Below, piece after piece: positions 61,701 through 64,000 of a stretch of 64,000 nt of DNA. Within the stretch, counting starts at the first letter, position 1. Each line of letters starts with the position of its first letter. The DNA is taken from NCBI GenBank assembly GCA_019828565.1, contig JAHDYR010000005.1:682001-746000 (forward strand), read 5' to 3'. The notes under the pieces were generated by a model. It worked only from the letters and a program-made list of their open reading frames with translations. It did not search any database and was not told the origin of the DNA. The stretch comes from Carpediemonas membranifera (taxonomy: Eukaryota > Fornicata). The position numbers and the translations under genes were made by a program.

Positions 61701-62171
61701 AGCCCATCCCCATCGTCGGCAGAGAGAGGGGAGGGCCCTATGAGAGCCATCACAGAGCTGGCCCAAGGCGCTGACCTGAAGAGAGAAATTAGCAGACTAT
61801 GCCCCCTATGCTCGGAGGAGTCGGAGGTGAGCCTGTTCTACAGGATCATTAGGGAAAAGCCAGGACCAGCAAGGAAGCAGGAAATGATCAGGGAGTGGGC
61901 AGAGGGCCAGAGGCTAGGATCGGCAGCGCACATAATCTGTGAATGCCCGGCAGTAGACAGGGGAGAAGCTTGGACAAAGCTGTGGACAGCAGCGAAGCAC
62001 AAAACTAAGGACTTGGAAGTAAGGCAGGGCCCCCAGGGCGAATGGTACCAGGAAAGACCCATCCTAGAATTACAGCAACTAATAATATGGGGCTCGGAGG
62101 ACATTTGGGAAGGCCTCACGGCAGGACTACGGGAACTGGCAAAGGTTTACAACAGCTTCAAGGTGGAATAG
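58728..62171 (+). CDS. LINE-3 ORF2: APE endonuclease and reverse transcriptase (intact)
   Basis: 1147 residues, no interruption. Endonuclease (1-~260): ILSLNTEGHIGRGKD, VLIQETWRTANTR, ILVINVYGPPSGH, AIIMGDWNIDPGQ and GVWGSAHNGITLAW; the last motif is usually SDH, here SAH. RT (~470-770): SYRPISLTPLLYRVYGRLL, TTSIFLDIEKAYDTVPRDI, GVKQGCVLAPTLFVLF and LTMFVDDTAVTG (FVDD). C terminus: zinc cluster LCPLCSEES … AHIICECPAV (C-C-H-C). No RNase H domain is seen. The protein nicks target DNA and primes cDNA there. Near-identical to LINE-4 where they overlap. Confidence 0.95.
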   Translation: MVTYKILSLNTEGHIGRGKDFTASMATAIQLRLKDIEAVLIQETWRTANTRVHCFMDLDYALAGRETEEDLVLANEKRKADVKSQHRINRQLGIAGNDEPAPRWKGTREGIGTIVSPHATAKWDIGITDSLSGRVQASIMRTGRDILVINVYGPPSGHSKQEKDGFRDTIQKIMDMKGSMEAIIMGDWNIDPGQMERSTRWKDMMEKHRLKAIIPKSGTLTSGTSTPDFAVTTPGIQGAEIEVVESQKVGVWGSAHNGITLAWKEQRYYGRSERDVALAIPEVHTWPMKKKEGPVTVSKLNRIKSSDQWEETIRACMGDPVNNRGAKARDKVFGNGVWSELQRTPWTEIGNRTRKERMKEELEKFWGERRAKWVADISRSAKRGYRASRASVEAAIRRWWCDNQYKGMPESLLKDGVITTDKAAISEILLQQYARVSRGREPTWKTWRGRDGNEFKESEVKAAIKRIRRDTAPGPDLTSGDMLRELDEKGLREVTRLINRVYREGDVPKAWKYATVSAIHKTGKPRVKPESYRPISLTPLLYRVYGRLLKIRLEAATKRFIPREQAGFQSDRDVIQQIQYIVQRHQEGGETTSIFLDIEKAYDTVPRDILMDKLQGMGVEEHLIRAIQGTIKETWISVKGAKAWERTNRGVKQGCVLAPTLFVLFMANWPHLARKKIKGERYDIREPPRTTSHLSDRLPAALTMFVDDTAVTGSKPEHSQIVANIMVDIIREHEMRVNAQKNVMISVDRTALVRIEGVTLLPEKEARYLGLWIASGKDPMSACIRRKQEQSERYKRLVRWAGWTRANMPALASRLLLEIYIWPRILFGVEVWGNAPGGRRIWNDWQGIMAGTGPGGGAAMRLMNGWVDLQAHMEWLAVKRIVNYRDQDIPVRNREWGRGTVMWEARERVQHLLEGTREGAPKPALLDYGMETIRRGWMKRCKSRTALGLMEIMGTRKLSKCLQGKPTVDRKAGKGQSRAEWKRIVSIAANVSPSPSSAERGEGPMRAITELAQGADLKREISRLCPLCSEESEVSLFYRIIREKPGPARKQEMIREWAEGQRLGSAAHIICECPAVDRGEAWTKLWTAAKHKTKDLEVRQGPQGEWYQERPILELQQLIIWGSEDIWEGLTAGLRELAKVYNSFKVE

Positions 62172-63076
62172 AAGCATGTCATGAACCCCTGACTCCAGGA
62201 CCGGGAAGGGATGGACAAGGAATCAGCCATGGACCACCCTCGCTGGGTGCTAAGCTCCTGGGATCAGTGAGGAAAGGCCCCACGTATCCCGGTAGCCAGG
62301 AACCAAAGCAAGGGAAGGAACGACTGCAAGGAAAGAACAGGAAGGACAGACCAGAAATAAGAAAGAAAGGACATGCAACAAGGACAGAGCAAGGATAAGG
62401 TCAAGGAAATCCATATTCATATGGTTGCACCACTCGTTGGGACCCCAAGGAAACTGCAGGGACTGGCCACGGGGGTCGGAGGGGCACAGGTGCCCCTGCC
62501 GCCCTGTTAACGACATGGGAAACCAAGGGACATGTAGTGCAAGCGAAATGTTGTAAGGGGTAACAGGGACAACCAGGCCTAGTGCCTGGGGCTGCCGCTG
62601 ACCCACGCCACCTAACCGGGGTAGACAGCATGGACTTAGTCACTTTCCCCGCCTTCGGGTAGGCTTCTTAACAGAGTCGAGGGGGCATGGAATTGGGGAA
62701 CCGGACAGACGAGAGGGTGCCGTGGCTGAACGGCTCTACAAGGACTGCAGGGAAGCAAGGAGTGTCATAGTCAAGGTTCTGCAGGACGATCCTGCCTGTC
62801 AATGCCCCGAGGACAGACCCCCAGGCTCCCCGGATAGTTGCCGGACTTTCAGGGAGACAGGAAAGCATATTTGCACGGAGATGGCCGCAGGGCCTCTGGG
62901 GCGATTGGAATCGGCTTTCCGCGGAGACAGTAGCACCGAAAGCCCAAGGCAAACGCTGCTGACCAGTTTGCCACGGGAAATAGGCAGTACCCCGGGGCAC
63001 TCAGCTCCAAGACAACGGGAAACAAGCTCAGTCCGGAGTCAGAATCCAAGCACCATAAATTTCTTTCTTCTTTTCT
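62172..63076 (+). other. LINE-3 3' UTR and tail
   Basis: About 900 bases, nearly identical to 9846-10748 (LINE-4). Ends CACCATAAATTTCTTTCTTC, a TTTC-type tail instead of poly(A). Contains GCCTAGTGCCTGGGGC and other GC stems but no gene. Confidence 0.75.
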
Positions 63077-63092
63077 GTATCTGGTTGAGGAG
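63077..63092. repeat. Target-site duplication of LINE-3 (right)
   Basis: GTATCTGGTTGAGGAG, identical to 54407-54422; re-enters the Ty3-D chromodomain codons YLVEE. Confidence 0.93.
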
Positions 63093-63224
63093 ATACTCGA
63101 CCAGACCAAGGAGAAAGCTGTCTCAAAGCGCAGTTTCTTGGTCAGATGGACCAATTATGAGCCTGAAGAGGACTCCTGGGAACCCTTGTGGCGTAAACGA
63201 CGGGTATTCGAGAATTCGTTTTAA
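63093..63224 (+). pseudogene. Ty3-D chromodomain, C-terminal part
   Basis: After the duplication the frame continues ILDQTKEKAVSKRSFLVRWT, then NYEPEEDSWEPLWRK and a stop at about 63222. This is the rest of the chromodomain (aromatic cage W/Y, W-x-x-Y-x-x-x-E/D-x-x-x-W-E-P). Chromodomains steer Ty3 integrases to marked histones. It ends where Ty3-F begins on the other strand. Confidence 0.8.
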
Positions 63225-64000
63225 TCAGGTGATGCGTCACTGCCCTCCCTGAGCAGCTCGGGGTGAGCGGCTAAGAACTTCTTGGCGGCGGGAGTGTGGC
63301 GGACGGCGTCGATGGGCTCCCAGGACAGCTCGGAGCTACCGAGCCACTTGACGCGCAGGAAGCCGGGCTTGGACTTGACGATCCGTTCAACGTACCATTC
63401 CTCTTGGTCTGTAGCGGCGAAGTAGGCGAGCTCGCCCTCAGAGAGGTCGGACTTGAGCGGAATGAGGTGGGACAGGTGGACTGTGCGTCGCGGTTCGTTG
63501 GCGAGGAGCGGTACGACGACTGCCGTGAACGGGTTGACCTCAATGACCTTGAACGGTCCGGTGTGGCCGTGGAGCTTGCTTTCAGCGTGGTTCTTGCGCA
63601 AGACGTAATCACCGGGCTTGACTGGAACCGACTGCGTCTCTGCCCTCCCCTCACGAGTCTTGGACTGGCGTTTGTGAGCCTTGCGGCAGAGCTTGGCCAG
63701 GAGCGCGTCCATGACGGTGAGGTATTCGGCGACAGAGGTAAGCGGGGTCTCGTCCTCGGCGTTGTTGTCTGGCTGGGGTATCTGCCGGTCGGCAGCGTGT
63801 GTGCCGTAGAGTAGCTCGAACGGGGTGAACCCCGTCGCGCTGTGAACCGTGCTGTTGATTATCCACGCGACATATGGCAGTAGGGTCGTGGACCATGCGT
63901 CGAAGGAGTTAAATGCCAGCGCTAGGGTACGTAGGTGGCGCTTGATTTCGCGATTGACGCGTTCGACGTGACCGTTCGACTGCGGATGGAAAGGCGTGGT
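63221..64000 (-). CDS. Ty3-F integrase C-terminal part (runs off the window)
   Basis: Open from the window edge to the TAA at 63221. Begins in the integrase core at TTPFHPQSNGHVERVNREIK (catalytic Glu), then LPYVAWIINSTVHSATGFTP, KPGDYVLRKNHAESKLHGHT (GPF module), RRTVHLSHLIPLKSDL and a chromodomain-like end (LRVKWLGSSELSWEP). Closely similar to Ty3-2 residues ~1340-1610, so same family. GGGAGGGCAG precedes a TG at 63239, the expected LTR start, so its stop codon would also lie inside the LTR as in Ty3-2. Confidence 0.85.
   Translation of the reverse strand, partial: TTPFHPQSNGHVERVNREIKRHLRTLALAFNSFDAWSTTLLPYVAWIINSTVHSATGFTPFELLYGTHAADRQIPQPDNNAEDETPLTSVAEYLTVMDALLAKLCRKAHKRQSKTREGRAETQSVPVKPGDYVLRKNHAESKLHGHTGPFKVIEVNPFTAVVVPLLANEPRRTVHLSHLIPLKSDLSEGELAYFAATDQEEWYVERIVKSKPGFLRVKWLGSSELSWEPIDAVRHTPAAKKFLAAHPELLREGSDASPD

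Larger units (their letters stand above)
54423..63076 (+). mobile_element. LINE-3: full-length 8.65-kb LINE
   Basis: 5' UTR, ORF1, structured spacer, ORF2, 3' UTR and a short TTTC-type tail, bounded by a perfect 16-bp duplication. The 5' end aligns with the 5' ends of LINE-2 and LINE-5, so it is not truncated. ORF2 is intact; ORF1 has three frameshifts. Confidence 0.93.
51859..63221 (+). mobile_element. Ty3-D: chromodomain Ty3/Gypsy element split by LINE-3
   Basis: Zinc knuckle, protease, RT, integrase and chromodomain on the plus strand. LINE-2 replaces the gag N terminus at the left. LINE-3 is inserted in the chromodomain with a 16-bp duplication. RNase H is deleted. Defective. Confidence 0.85.

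Overview
The window is a transposon-packed stretch of a GC-rich nuclear genome. The host genes at the left edge are clearly eukaryotic: a spliced eEF1B-gamma/GST-like gene, a BLOC1S1 homologue and an LRRC40 homologue. Introns are very short (46 nt in the host gene, about 28-64 nt in element genes), which fits a single-celled eukaryote (protist). The sequence alone does not name the lineage.

Layout. 1-3000: three host genes, all on the minus strand. 3398-3722: wreck of a coiled-coil gene. 3723-8290: a DIRS/VIPER-like tyrosine-recombinase retroelement. 8301-17700: a pile of broken Ty3/Gypsy pieces: Ty3-A (minus, integrase + chromodomain), Ty3-C gag (plus, split by a 5'-truncated LINE with a 16-bp target duplication) and Ty3-E (minus, gag-RT-RNaseH-IN with several stops), followed by a LINE 5' end. 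17707-37241: Ty3-1, whose gag is split by an 11.3-kb terminal-inverted-repeat element (18288-29590) and whose gag-pol linker is split by the intact Ty3-2 (29994-34930), which has 50-bp LTRs. 37242-37341: a 100-N gap. 37342-46915: an old LINE (LINE-1). 46916-51858: the 5' two thirds of a LINE on the minus strand (LINE-2). 51859-63221: Ty3-D, whose chromodomain is split by a complete 8.65-kb LINE (LINE-3) with a 16-bp target duplication. 63221-64000: the 3' end of another Ty3 (Ty3-F), running off the window.

The most unusual object is the 11.3-kb element. It has 47-bp inverted repeats, and removing it with one copy of a 2-bp AT duplication restores the gag reading frame. It carries at least seven genes on both strands, most of them with micro-introns: a DDE-type transposase-like protein, a GNAT-like acetyltransferase, an unknown basic protein, an OTU-like deubiquitinase, a SET-domain methyltransferase, a caspase/CHAT-like peptidase and a PHD-like zinc-finger protein. 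Palindromic motifs are shared upstream of several of its genes. No viral polymerase, capsid or packaging gene is visible, so it looks like a large DNA transposon carrying chromatin and ubiquitin enzymes rather than a virus.

The LINEs are a second novelty. Their long ORF1 carries a DEDDh-exonuclease/Maelstrom-like domain with a C-x2-H / C-x-x-C cluster, in two diverged families. The spacer between ORF1 and ORF2 folds into conserved hairpins with a compensatory change. The Ty3 elements share very short LTRs and a palindrome exactly where a primer-binding site is expected.
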